Shown here: positions 16,347-24,165 of the stretch, piece after piece
Layout of the letters: each line of letters begins with the position of its first letter
How positions within the stretch are numbered: the stretch's first letter is position 1
NCBI GenBank assembly: GCA_012512265.1
Contig: JAAZEM010000050.1
Span: 1 to 41,777 of the forward strand
Direction of reading: 5' to 3'
Length of the DNA stretch: 41,777 nt
DNA from: Armatimonadota bacterium
GTDB taxonomy: Bacteria > Armatimonadota > JAAZEB01
Notes under the pieces: model-generated
What the model was told of the DNA's origin: nothing
Databases searched by the model: none
What the model saw: only the letters and a program-made list of their open reading frames with translations
Made by a program: the position numbers and the translations under genes

Positions 16347-18075
16347 CGGTTCCCTCCCCCTCGCCCTCCAGCCTAAACGCGGCTTTGCACGCGCCGCGCG
16401 CGCTCCACTGGCCCAGGAGCATCGAGAGGACGGCGAGCACGGCGAAGACGCCCAGGACCGTCACCCGAACTTCGCGGTGGAGCACGCCGAGCGGCTCCAG
16501 CAGGTGGGCAAGCTGCACGGTCGCCAGGGCGATGAGCACCGTCGCGAGGAGCGACGCCTGCGCGCCAATCCCCTTCCCCCGCTCCCCTCGCGGGAAGAGC
16601 AAGAAGACGCCGGCGACCAGCAATCCGGCGAGCAGGCCGACGAGTGAACGCATCCCCCAGGCGATCCCGACCGCGGCGGGAGCCCCCACGGCCCAGAATG
16701 CGATCCCCGCCGCCGCAAAAAGCCCCGCTGCACTGGCCGCTCCCCGCCTCTGCGCCGCTGGAGCGGCCGACACCCGTCGCAGGCGCGCCACCGAACGTTC
16801 CAGGCTTTCCGCAATCCATAGGGGGATGAGGGCGCCCACGACCAGCCCCACGAAGGTGAAGTGCACCGTGAGGCTGAGATCCGTGGCCAGCGGCCGGTAA
16901 CGTTCGAGGAAGAGTCGGAAGAGGAGCGCCAGTAGTCCCACCGCGAGCAGATGATGCAGGAAGAGCGCTACCGAGGCCGGCTCGCTGCCTCCCTCCGGCG
17001 CGGGGCGCTGCCACCGGAGCGCACTGGCGCGTGCCAGGCCACGCCAGTAGAGCGCGGCCAGACCGCCACTGCCGGCCACCCAGGCCCCCACCAGCGCCAG
17101 TCCGACGCCATACCCCCGCAGCCAGTCGAACGCCGTCACATAGAGACCGAGGAGCATCAGCCCGGCGATACCGGCGCTCTCGCCCATGCCGGCCTTCCCA
17201 GGGGGAAGGGTAGCTGCCAGGAGTGTGCTCAGGAACGCCGTGCCGATGCCCAGCAAGACCACGGCAACGGCCCCGCTCTCCGGCACCCACCGGGGTAGCA
17301 TGACGGCCGATAGAAGCGCCAGGACCAGGGCGCTCAGCACTCCCGTGCAGACGAAGGCGCGCGCCGGCGTTCGAGCGGCACCAAAGAGGCCGGCCGCCGC
17401 CGCGACCGCCAGGATCATCGCCGCGCCGAGCCCGAGCGGCACGATACGCGCGAGCGCCTGCGGGGGCGGGAAGTGGTAGAAGCCGAAAGCAAGCGCCCCG
17501 GCGAGCGTGGCCAGGTAGACGGCCCACCCCTGGAGCGTAGCCCCATCGGGGATCTCCGGGGCCGTTTGCGCGTGGAAGGCATATCCCAGGCGTGCCAGAA
17601 GAGCCGTGAGCACCCCTCCGAGGGCCACGCCCAGGAGCGCATCGATGATACTGGCGGGGAAGAGGAGCACCGCCAGCGCCAGGGGAAGAACGCCCAGCGA
17701 GAGCAGCCCCACGGCGCCACAGATCGCCGTGAGCTGGAGCGCGGCCGGCGCCGGCTCGCGCGAGGCCATCACCACGCGCGCGCGGAGGTGATGCAACAGC
17801 GCCACCGCCATGAGGGCACCTGCCGCCCCCAGAAGGTAGCCACGCCCGAGCGCCTGCCCGGATGACCAGGGCGCGTGTGCCGGCAGTGTGGCCAGAAACA
17901 ACACCAGCGCGACGGCAGCACCCGTCACGAGGAGGAGCCTCGTCGTCGCGCGCTCCGCATCGCCGTCCTCGGCCGCCGTGCCTGGCAGGGGGAGCCAGAA
18001 GCCCGGAACAAGCACAGCGAAGGAGAGACCAGCGAGGGACACACCGAGCACGACCCAGGCAAGGGCAGCATCCAT
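16336..18075 (-). CDS. Polytopic membrane protein of unknown function (about 16-18 spans)
   Basis: 579 residues, almost entirely hydrophobic. I count roughly 17 candidate transmembrane helices, beginning with ALAWVVLGVSLAGLSFAVLV and ending with VRVTVLGVFAVLAVLSMLLG, joined by short Arg- and Pro-rich loops, plus a charged tail (EGEGEGTDGR). I do not recognise a family motif. There is no ATP-binding or catalytic signature, and the residue mix (A, L, G, V) is too biased for a safe guess between transporter, flippase-like and sensor roles. ATG 18075 is chosen because GAGGAAGG lies 7 bases upstream; the frame is open another 39 codons, but that stretch contains the promoter region. It is the first gene of the operon with the macroglobulin and VanW genes, overlapping the former by 11 bases, so it probably acts with them in the envelope. 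Confidence 0.85.
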   Translation of the reverse strand: MDAALAWVVLGVSLAGLSFAVLVPGFWLPLPGTAAEDGDAERATTRLLLVTGAAVALVLFLATLPAHAPWSSGQALGRGYLLGAAGALMAVALLHHLRARVVMASREPAPAALQLTAICGAVGLLSLGVLPLALAVLLFPASIIDALLGVALGGVLTALLARLGYAFHAQTAPEIPDGATLQGWAVYLATLAGALAFGFYHFPPPQALARIVPLGLGAAMILAVAAAAGLFGAARTPARAFVCTGVLSALVLALLSAVMLPRWVPESGAVAVVLLGIGTAFLSTLLAATLPPGKAGMGESAGIAGLMLLGLYVTAFDWLRGYGVGLALVGAWVAGSGGLAALYWRGLARASALRWQRPAPEGGSEPASVALFLHHLLAVGLLALLFRLFLERYRPLATDLSLTVHFTFVGLVVGALIPLWIAESLERSVARLRRVSAAPAAQRRGAASAAGLFAAAGIAFWAVGAPAAVGIAWGMRSLVGLLAGLLVAGVFLLFPRGERGKGIGAQASLLATVLIALATVQLAHLLEPLGVLHREVRVTVLGVFAVLAVLSMLLGQWSARGACKAAFRLEGEGEGTDGR

Positions 18076-18183
18076 GGCAGAGCCTTCCTCTAGCTGCCTG
18101 ACTCCGCGAACCGCCCTGCCCGGACCAGGCCGGGCGACCGCAGCTTCCCTCCGCGGTCCGGCAGCCAGTGCATCACCCGGATC

Positions 18184-18212
18184 ATTATACACCCGGCTGG
18201 GGGAGGTGGCAA
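18184..18212 (-). promoter_or_regulatory. Promoter of the polytopic/A2M/VanW operon
   Basis: Minus strand: -35 TTGCCA (18212-18207), exactly 17-base spacer, -10 TATAAT (18189-18184). This is 11 of 12 consensus bases, the best promoter in the window. Predicted start is near 18177, about 100 bases before the ATG. Confidence 0.8.
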
Positions 18213-18303
18213 GGAGGACCGCGCGCTGTCGCCGCTGCCGGGATTCCGAGAGAAGGAGTCCGGTCTGGACACAGAGAAACCCGGCTCCAGTGCGCGGACC
18301 TCT

Positions 18304-18341
18304 CCATCCGTGTCCGTTGCCTTGATCCGTGGTATCGGCGC
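18304..18341 (+). repeat. 38-bp intergenic repeat, copy A
   Basis: Matches 21085-21122 at 32 of 38 positions without gaps. The best-kept blocks are TGTCCGT and ATCCGTGGTATCG. Both copies lie upstream of plus-strand genes (GH4 here, IclR at the other), about 100-130 bases before the start codon. Confidence 0.6.
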
Positions 18342-18444
18342 GCTGCAGGCAGGAATCTGCGTGGTGAGGTGCGTACTAGTTAGGGACGAGAGCGCCCCGA
18401 CGAGGGAGCTTCAAGCACGTCACTGATTTTAGGAGGGTGTTTCC

Positions 18445-19773
18445 ATGCCGAAAATCACATTCATCGGCGCCGGGAGTTTGGGCTTCACCCGCAACCTCGT
18501 GCGCGACATTCTCACCTTCCCGGCGCTATCAGGCTCCACGCTGAGCCTGATGGATATCGACGAAGAGCGCCTGGAGTTCGCGCGGACCGCCGTCCAGCGG
18601 ATCGTCGATGCCGGCAACTATCCGGCCAAGGTCGAGGCGACGCTCGACCGGCGCAAGGCCCTCGAGGGCGCAGATGCGGTCCTCTGCACCATCCTTGCTG
18701 CGCCCGTCTCGGTGTGGCGCCACGACGTCGAGATCCCGAAGAAGTACGGGGTAGACATCAACGTGGGCGACACCCGCGGCCCCGCCGGCGTCTTCCGCGC
18801 TCTGCGCACCATCCCGGTGATGCTCGACATCTGCCGCGACATGGAGGAGCTCTGCCCCGACGCCATCTTCCTCAACTACACGAACCCGATGGCGATGCTC
18901 TGCCGCGCCATCCAGAGCGAGACGAAGATCCGCAGCACCGGCCTCTGCCACAGCGTGCAGGGCACGGCGGCGATGCTTGCCAAGTGGATCGGGGCTCCGA
19001 TGGAGGAGGTGACCTACCTCTGCGCGGGCATCAACCACCAGTCGTTCTACCTTGAGTTCAAGTGGAAAGGGCAGGATGCCTATCCCCTCCTTCGCAAGGC
19101 GATGGAGAACCCCGAGATCTACAACCACGAGATCGTGCGCAACGAGATGTTCAAGCACCTCGGCTACTACGTCACCGAGTCGAGCGGGCACAACTCGGAG
19201 TACAACGCCTGGTTCCGCAAGCGCCCAGATTTGATCGAGAAGTATTGCACCCACGGAACCGGCTGGAATCCCGGCGTCCATGCCTACATCCTCAACTACT
19301 ACATGTCGCGCGAGGACACGTGGAAGGAAGAGACCAAGGCGTGGCTAGCCAAGAAGGAGCCGATCAACCTGGAGCGCGGGCGGGAGTATGCCGCCTCGAT
19401 CATCAACGCGGTGTGCGGCGACGGCACGATCTTCCACTTCAACGGAAACGTGCGCAACTTCGGCCTGATCGATAACCTGCCGGAGGGATGCTGCGTGGAG
19501 GTGCCGATCTACGCCGACCGGCGCGGGTTCAACCCGGTGCACGTCGGACCGCTCCCGCCGCAGTGCGCCGCACTCGTCAACATCAGCGCGAACAACGAGG
19601 AGATGGCCGTCGAAGGCGCGCTCTCCGGCGATCCCCGCCTCGTCTTCCACTCCATCTGCTACGATCCGCTCACCTCGGCGGTCCTCTCGCTGGAGGAGAT
19701 CCGCTCGATGGTCAAGGAGATGTTCGAGGTCAACCGCGACTACCTGCCGCAGTTCAAGAGCATCGACTTCTGA
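18445..19773 (+). CDS. Glycoside hydrolase family 4 protein (alpha-galactosidase/alpha-glucosidase type)
   Basis: 442 residues, cytoplasmic. GH4 enzymes cleave glycosides by an NAD+- and metal-dependent redox-elimination mechanism. The Rossmann start [19 protein letters not shown] binds NAD. The active-site motifs are NYTNPMAM (144-151), GLCHSVQG (166-173, Cys168 as likely metal ligand) and GINHQSFY (196-203, His198 as likely second ligand), followed by [13 protein letters not shown]. The CHSV form fits alpha-galactosidase or alpha-glucuronidase-like members rather than the 6-phospho-glucosidase group, but substrate is not certain. ATG 18445 follows AGGAGG by 8 bases. A strong hairpin separates it from the BNR-repeat gene downstream. 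It is the first gene of the carbohydrate locus. Confidence 0.93.
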   Translation: MPKITFIGAGSLGFTRNLVRDILTFPALSGSTLSLMDIDEERLEFARTAVQRIVDAGNYPAKVEATLDRRKALEGADAVLCTILAAPVSVWRHDVEIPKKYGVDINVGDTRGPAGVFRALRTIPVMLDICRDMEELCPDAIFLNYTNPMAMLCRAIQSETKIRSTGLCHSVQGTAAMLAKWIGAPMEEVTYLCAGINHQSFYLEFKWKGQDAYPLLRKAMENPEIYNHEIVRNEMFKHLGYYVTESSGHNSEYNAWFRKRPDLIEKYCTHGTGWNPGVHAYILNYYMSREDTWKEETKAWLAKKEPINLERGREYAASIINAVCGDGTIFHFNGNVRNFGLIDNLPEGCCVEVPIYADRRGFNPVHVGPLPPQCAALVNISANNEEMAVEGALSGDPRLVFHSICYDPLTSAVLSLEEIRSMVKEMFEVNRDYLPQFKSIDF

Positions 19774-19782
19774 GCGTCGCTT

Positions 19783-19814
19783 CGGGATGGGAGGCGCCTG
19801 CGCCTCCCATCCCG
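19783..19814 (+). terminator. 15-bp perfect inverted repeat after the GH4 gene
   Basis: CGGGATGGGAGGCGC (19783-19797) and GCGCCTCCCATCCCG (19800-19814) are perfect inverted repeats separated by two bases, so the RNA would form a stem of about 13 bp with a small loop. It begins 10 bases after the GH4 stop and ends 16 bases before the next start. There is no T run after it, and its closeness to the next gene suggests attenuation or mRNA-end protection. Confidence 0.6.
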
Positions 19815-19830
19815 GGTAAGGTCTGCTGCC

Positions 19831-20970
19831 ATGCATCCTGTTCCGCCCCTGCTCGATCCCCTCGCGAGCGTCGTCGCGCACAGCCCCGCGCAGACGCGCG
19901 CCTACCTGGGCAGTCCCAGCATCGTCCGCCTGCCGGACGCCAGCCTGGTTGTCTCGCACGACTTCTTCGGGCCCGGCGCGCCCCATGATCACTATGGGCG
20001 CGAGTACCTCACGCACGTCTACCGCTCCGCAGATGAGGGGGCACACTGGGAGCGGATTGCCGAGATCCCCGGGGCATTCTGGTCCTCTCTCTTCCTGCAC
20101 CGCGGCGCGCTCTACCTCCTGGGATGCACCGCCGAATACGGCGATATCGCCATCCGCCGCTCCGACGACGGCGGGCGCACGTGGACCACGCCCTCGGACG
20201 AGCGCACCGGTCTCCTCTTCCCCGGCGGGCCCGGGCGCGAGAACCCGAACTACCACTGTGCCCCCGTGCCGGTGCTCCTCCACGGCGGGCGGCTCTGGCG
20301 CGCGTTCGAGGACTGCCGTGATACCCGGTGGGGTTCTGGCTTCCAATCGCTTGTTATCTCCGCGCCCGAGGATGCCGACCTCCTGGATGCCCGGCAGTGG
20401 CGCATGACCAACAAGCTGCCTTACGATAAAGAAACCGACCCGCCCTCCTTCGACCGCGACGGCAAGTGCGGCTGGCTCGAGGGAAACGTCGTCGCCGGCC
20501 CCGATGGCCGGCTATGGAACATCTTGCGCGTCCACAGCATGACCCCCGAAGGCCACGCCGCGATGGTCGCGCTCGACCCGGAAACGCACACGCTCACGTT
20601 CGACCCTGAAACCGGGTTCATCGACTTCCCGGGCGGCATGACCAAGTTCACCATCCGCTACGACCCGGTTTCCAGGCGCTACTGGACCCTCTCGAATAAC
20701 GTCACCAACCCAGAGAACCCGAGCCAGCGCTCCGTGCTCAGCCTGCACTCGTCCGCCGACCTCCGCCACTGGAAGCACGAGCGCACCCTGCTCGACAACT
20801 CCCTCCTGCCCGACCCGGAGCCGGAGAGGCAGGTGGGCTTCCAGTACGTGGATTGGCAGTTCGACGGCGATGACCTGGTCGTCGCGGTGCGCACCGCCTT
20901 CCAGGGCGCCCACAACTTCCACGACTCGAACTACATCGTCTTCCAGCGCGTGCCCCGCTTCCGTGGCTGA
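19831..20970 (+). CDS. BNR/Asp-box beta-propeller protein (sialidase-like)
   Basis: 379 residues without signal peptide, so probably cytoplasmic. Two Asp-box type repeats are clear: SADEGAHWE (about 66-74) and SDDGGRTWT (about 110-118), with a weaker SSADLRHWK near the end. The rest has the regular beta-strand pattern of a six-bladed propeller (GSPSIVRLPDASLVVSHD, LFLHRGALYLLG, NVVAGPDGRLWNI). This fold covers exo-sialidases (GH33) and related glycosidases as well as non-enzymatic proteins. I cannot identify the Arg triad of true sialidases with confidence, so the function is open. The start has only a modest AAGG at 9 bases. It follows the GH4 gene on the same strand and precedes the IclR regulator, fitting a role in breakdown of an uncommon glycan. 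Confidence 0.8.
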   Translation: MHPVPPLLDPLASVVAHSPAQTRAYLGSPSIVRLPDASLVVSHDFFGPGAPHDHYGREYLTHVYRSADEGAHWERIAEIPGAFWSSLFLHRGALYLLGCTAEYGDIAIRRSDDGGRTWTTPSDERTGLLFPGGPGRENPNYHCAPVPVLLHGGRLWRAFEDCRDTRWGSGFQSLVISAPEDADLLDARQWRMTNKLPYDKETDPPSFDRDGKCGWLEGNVVAGPDGRLWNILRVHSMTPEGHAAMVALDPETHTLTFDPETGFIDFPGGMTKFTIRYDPVSRRYWTLSNNVTNPENPSQRSVLSLHSSADLRHWKHERTLLDNSLLPDPEPERQVGFQYVDWQFDGDDLVVAVRTAFQGAHNFHDSNYIVFQRVPRFRG

Positions 20971-21084
20971 TTTGGCGTCGCCACCCACCCAATAGCGCTG
21001 CTGCCACCCGCACCCCGCGCCCCCCGGCGGTTCCCACCCGCGGGAGGGCGCGGCTGGCCGCATGAACCGATTGCCCGCACTCCC

Positions 21085-21122
21085 CCATCCCTGTCCGTCT
21101 CCTGCATCCGTGGTATCGACGC
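21085..21122 (+). repeat. 38-bp intergenic repeat, copy B
   Basis: Second copy of the repeat at 18304-18341 (32 of 38 identical). It lies between the BNR gene and the IclR promoter, ending 30 bases before the -35 box. Confidence 0.6.
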
Positions 21123-21151
21123 CGGCCGCGGACAATTCCCTCTTCAACCCC

Positions 21152-21181
21152 TTGACTCCCACCCGGCTGGCGGTGTATAAT
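21152..21181 (+). promoter_or_regulatory. Promoter of the IclR-family regulator
   Basis: TTGACT (21152-21157), 18-base spacer, TATAAT (21176-21181): 11 of 12 consensus bases, spacing one above ideal. Predicted start is near 21188, giving a leader of about 28 bases. Confidence 0.75.
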
Positions 21182-21192
21182 TGCGCTATACG

Positions 21193-21204
21193 GAAACCAA
21201 TTTC
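21193..21204 (+). promoter_or_regulatory. Candidate IclR operator (GAAA-CCAA-TTTC)
   Basis: A short palindrome with GAAA and TTTC arms placed just after the predicted transcription start and 11 bases before the ATG. IclR-family operators are often AT-rich palindromes with such arms, and autoregulation is common in the family. The arms are only 4 bases, so this is tentative. Confidence 0.35.
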
Positions 21205-21215
21205 ACAATGCGAAA

Positions 21216-21962
21216 ATGATACAGGTCATCCGACGAGCACTTGATATTCTGGAGTGTGTGGCGAACGCCCCGGAGACGCCCAAGGGGTTGGGCGAGATCG
21301 CAGAACGGGTGGGGCTGAACGCCGCGACGTGCGCGCGCATCCTGCAGACCCTGGTCGCCGCAGGCTACGTGGAGCAGCTTGGTCCGAGGAAGGGCTACCG
21401 GCTGGGGCCGATGGCCTACGCGCTGGCGGCCCAGGGGCCTTATCGGAAGGATCTGGTCCACGTCGCCCAGCCGGTCCTGGAGCGCCTGGCGGGGGAAACT
21501 CAAGAGACCGTGCTCCTGGCCGTGCTCCATCAGGGCCGGCGGGTGACCCTGTGCGAGGTAGAGGGGACGCAGATCGTCCAGGTGCGCTCGGACCGGCTCC
21601 AGCTGTATGACCCGCTCCGCACGGCGACGGGGAGGCTCCTACTGGCCTATCTCGATGACACCCGCCGCAAGAGCTGCCTGGAGACGAGTGAGACCTACGC
21701 CACCGCGCCTGTAAGCACGCGAGAGCAGATGGAGGCGGAGCTTGTGCAGGCCCGCCGCGATGGGCGCGTCATCCGGACCAGCGAGGGCCATGTCGTCGGA
21801 ATTGCCTATCCGGTGTGGGAGGGAGAGACGGTTGCCGCGGCTCTGGGGCTTCACCTGCCGGAGCACCGGTTCACCGGCGAGCACCGGGACCGGGTTCTGG
21901 AGGCGATGGAGAGGGCAGCCCGAGAGATGAGCGAGCGCGTGAGGGCCAGGCGCCCGGCCTGA
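21216..21962 (+). CDS. IclR-family transcriptional regulator
   Basis: 248 residues. The N-terminal winged helix-turn-helix is clear: IRRALDILECVANAPETPKG, GLGEIAERVGLNAATCARIL as the recognition region, and a wing GYVEQLGPRKGYRLG (to about 65). The effector-binding domain follows (about 75-245), with GETQETVLLAVLHQGRRVTLCEV, the mid-domain TATGRLLLAYLD, and HVVGIAYPVWEGETVAAALGLHLP near the end. IclR proteins usually control catabolism of sugars or aromatic acids in response to a small ligand. Few bases separate promoter and gene and no better ribosome-binding site is seen than GCGAAAATG, so translation may be weak. Downstream on the same strand are the two iron-sulfur proteins, 74 bases away, which are the most likely targets together with the glycosidases. 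Confidence 0.95.
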   Translation: MIQVIRRALDILECVANAPETPKGLGEIAERVGLNAATCARILQTLVAAGYVEQLGPRKGYRLGPMAYALAAQGPYRKDLVHVAQPVLERLAGETQETVLLAVLHQGRRVTLCEVEGTQIVQVRSDRLQLYDPLRTATGRLLLAYLDDTRRKSCLETSETYATAPVSTREQMEAELVQARRDGRVIRTSEGHVVGIAYPVWEGETVAAALGLHLPEHRFTGEHRDRVLEAMERAAREMSERVRARRPA

Positions 21963-22036
21963 GCCGGAAGGCGCGGCAACGGCGCGCCGTCACCCGCGGC
22001 GGCACGCCACATTCCAAAAGGAGGAGATCACACCTC

Positions 22037-22948
22037 ATGAACGCACAGGAGTTGAAACGCTACGCCCGCGAGAAGGGCGCGGATCTGGTGGGCATCGCGC
22101 CCATCGCGCGCTTCGAGAGCCTGCGCCCCGAGCGCAGCCCGATCTCGATCTTCCCGGAATGCCGGTCGGTCATCGTGCTGGGCCGGCGCATTCTGCGCGG
22201 CGCCCTGCGCGGCGTGGAGGAAGGCACCAACTTCAACAGCACCTACGGCATGTTCGGCTTCCGGTGGCTGGAGGACAACTTCCTCTCGCGCACCACCTAC
22301 GACGTCACCTGCCACATCGAGTCGCACGGCTTCGAGGCCGTGCCCCTCTTCGGCTATGCCCCCGATGGGATGCCGGTCGGACACCCGGTCGCCGAGGGCA
22401 AGCCCGCGCCGAATGTCATCGTGGACCTCGACTTCGCCGCGCAGGCCGCCGGCCTGGGCGAGATCGGCCTGGGCGGATTCTTCCTCACGCCTGAATATGG
22501 ACCGCGGCAGCGCTTCGCGCTCATCCTCACCGACTGCGTCCTGGAGCCGGACCCGGTGATCGAGAAGCGGCTCTGCGGCGATTGCGGCGCGTGCGCGGAT
22601 GCCTGCCCGTTCGGCGCCATCGATGTGGAGAAGAAGGTGATCGCCGGCGTGCCGGGCCACCAGATGGAGGTCGCCACGATCGATTACCGCGTTTGTCGCT
22701 CCTGCCCCAACGGCGCAATGGCCGGACCGGGGCGCGGTGACCGCCCGGACCGGGGGGCCGCTGCATGCGCGCGCGCCTGCGTTGTGCGCCTGGAAGAGGC
22801 TGGCAAGCTGGCCAACAAGTTCGAGAACCGCTTCCGGAAGCGTAAGCCGTGGGCGCTCGACCTGTTCCACCGGCCCATCGGCGCGGACGAGGCGGGCAAT
22901 CCGGCCTACCTTGGTTGCGCCGCGAGAGCCGACGCGCGAGAGAAGTAG
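22037..22948 (+). CDS. QueG/reductive-dehalogenase-superfamily iron-sulfur protein (copy 1)
   Basis: 303 residues, no signal peptide. The N-terminal part (MNAQELKRYAREKGADLVGIAPI) and the core GLGEIGLGGFFLTPEYGPRQ, followed by LILTDCVLEPD, match the corrinoid-binding fold of epoxyqueuosine reductase and respiratory dehalogenases. Two [4Fe-4S] sites follow: C180-x2-C183-x2-C186-x3-C190-P, and C220-x2-C223 with C244-x3-C248. QueG reduces epoxyqueuosine in tRNA; this protein lacks the HEAT-like C-terminus of some QueG and sits in a sugar locus, so it is probably not QueG itself. The reaction and whether it binds cobalamin are unknown. The start is ATG 22037 with GGAGGAG ten bases upstream; the frame is open 74 codons further up, inside iclR. 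A structured spacer separates it from its paralog. Confidence 0.85.
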   Translation: MNAQELKRYAREKGADLVGIAPIARFESLRPERSPISIFPECRSVIVLGRRILRGALRGVEEGTNFNSTYGMFGFRWLEDNFLSRTTYDVTCHIESHGFEAVPLFGYAPDGMPVGHPVAEGKPAPNVIVDLDFAAQAAGLGEIGLGGFFLTPEYGPRQRFALILTDCVLEPDPVIEKRLCGDCGACADACPFGAIDVEKKVIAGVPGHQMEVATIDYRVCRSCPNGAMAGPGRGDRPDRGAAACARACVVRLEEAGKLANKFENRFRKRKPWALDLFHRPIGADEAGNPAYLGCAARADAREK

Positions 22949-22963
22949 ATTCCGACCGTTCAG

Positions 22964-23019
22964 GGATCGGGCCCGAGGGCGCTGGCCGGCCTGCCAGCCC
23001 GGCGCGAGGACCCCGATCC
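22964..23019 (+). promoter_or_regulatory. Nested hairpin directly before the SD of the second iron-sulfur gene
   Basis: Outer stem GGATCGGG / CCCGATCC (22964-22971 with 23012-23019, perfect 8 bp) encloses GCTGGC / GCCAGC (22981-22986 with 22993-22998). The SD sequence GGAGGAG begins at the next base, 23020. The fold places the SD at the foot of a stable stem, which could tune the ratio of the two paralogs or mark an mRNA processing site. Confidence 0.4.
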
Positions 23020-23032
23020 GGAGGAGAAAGCC

Positions 23033-24136
23033 GTGAAGCTGACGGCAGCAATGGTCAAGGAGGCGGCGTTTCACGCGGGCGCCGGCGACGTGGGCATCGC
23101 CAACATCGAGCGCTTCGCCAACGCGCCGCGCCAGATGCACCCGAAAAACATCTTCCCGGACTGCCGCTCCGTGATCACCATCGTCCAGCCGATCCCGCGC
23201 GGGTCGTACCGCGGGATCACCGAGGGCACGCACTGGGCAAACTACACCTTCTATTCCTACAACAAGCTCAACACGCTCTTCCGACCGGCGGTCACCTATG
23301 AGACGGCGTGCTTCATCGAGGACCACGGTTGGGAGGCGGTGCCGCTCTACCCGGGGGTGCCCGAGCGAACCGGATCGCGCCCGCCCGTGGCGCCCGACCG
23401 CCCGGCGCCCGACGTGAATATCCAGGTGCGCATCGCCGCCGTGGCATGCGGCGTGGGCGAGATCGGTTGGTCCAAAGTCCTCCTCACGAAGAAGTTCGGG
23501 CCGCGCGTGCGCATCGGGACCATCCTCACCGACGCCGAGCTAGAGCCAGACCCGCTCCCGGAGCCTTCGCTGTGCAACCGGTGCATGCGCTGCGCCAAGG
23601 AGTGCCCCGGCGGGGCGATCCCCCTCCCCGGCGAGCGCCCCACCATCAAGATCCAGATCGAGGATAAGTGCTACGAGTGGGGCGACGTGCATATGGGCCG
23701 GTGCACCCTGACGCACCACGGTCTCAACTGGGAGGCATCGCCCTTCCTCAAGAAGTCGCTCCCAGGGCTGGACCTCCATGTGCGCGAGAGCACGCTCTCC
23801 GAGGAAGCCGCCTACAAGATGACCTACTCGCTGGGCCAGGCGGCCTGGGCGCCCTCGGCGGGGTTCCCGGAGAACTCCGTCATTCCCTACTACCGCCAGA
23901 TTCTCAGCCACACCGGGTATTTCGCCGTATGCGGCGCGAAGGGCTGCATCCGCGCGTGCATGTCCCATCTGGAAAAGCGGGGCGTCATTGAACAGTCTGA
24001 GTTCCCAACGCCCGTCTTCCCGGAGCGGCCGTGGAAGCTGCCCCCACCGGAGGAAGACGAGACAGGCGGTGTCGCCGAGGGGAAGTTCCCAGAGTTGTAC
24101 AACCGCCCTGACCCGAACCCCGGCGGCTGGGAGTAA
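23033..24136 (+). CDS. QueG/reductive-dehalogenase-superfamily iron-sulfur protein (copy 2)
   Basis: 367 residues, no signal peptide, distant paralog of the preceding gene. Shared landmarks are CRSVITIVQPIPRGSYRG near the N-terminus and VACGVGEIGWSKVLLTKKFG, then ILTDAELEPD. The ferredoxin site is C181-x2-C184-x2-C187-x3-C191-P. The second cluster is spread out: C213 and C224, then C300, C305 and C309 (GAKGCIRACM) after an insertion of about 75 residues that copy 1 lacks. This insertion suggests the two have different substrates or form a heteromer. The GTG start at 23033 has GGAGGAG just upstream. The gene ends a cotranscribed run with iclR and copy 1, closed by a hairpin at 24166. Substrate is unknown. 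Confidence 0.84.
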   Translation: MKLTAAMVKEAAFHAGAGDVGIANIERFANAPRQMHPKNIFPDCRSVITIVQPIPRGSYRGITEGTHWANYTFYSYNKLNTLFRPAVTYETACFIEDHGWEAVPLYPGVPERTGSRPPVAPDRPAPDVNIQVRIAAVACGVGEIGWSKVLLTKKFGPRVRIGTILTDAELEPDPLPEPSLCNRCMRCAKECPGGAIPLPGERPTIKIQIEDKCYEWGDVHMGRCTLTHHGLNWEASPFLKKSLPGLDLHVRESTLSEEAAYKMTYSLGQAAWAPSAGFPENSVIPYYRQILSHTGYFAVCGAKGCIRACMSHLEKRGVIEQSEFPTPVFPERPWKLPPPEEDETGGVAEGKFPELYNRPDPNPGGWE

Positions 24137-24165
24137 CCGGGAATCTCTTCGCCGCATCCATTCGC

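Larger units (their letters stand above)
18076..18444. other. Divergent intergenic region, membrane-protein operon / GH4 gene
   Basis: This 369-base stretch has no credible gene. It contains the minus-strand promoter (18184-18212) and one copy of a 38-base imperfect repeat (18304-18341). I see no convincing -10/-35 pair for the plus-strand GH4 gene; the only strong plus-strand signal is its ribosome-binding site AGGAGG at 18431. Confidence 0.6.

Noticed and set aside
11577..16376. Two long plus-strand open frames of 800 and 773 codons opposite the macroglobulin gene
   Set aside because: They are antisense shadows produced by high GC and biased third positions. Their translations are rich in R, H, G and A without any domain, while the minus-strand frame shows clear A2M motifs.
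19831..20970. Calling the BNR protein a true sialidase
   Set aside because: Asp-boxes show only the propeller fold; I could not identify the Arg triad and Tyr/Glu pair of GH33 with confidence, and there is no signal peptide.
22037..24136. Calling the iron-sulfur pair respiratory reductive dehalogenases
   Set aside because: Neither has a Tat signal peptide and there is no RdhB-type membrane anchor gene beside them; only the superfamily core matches.
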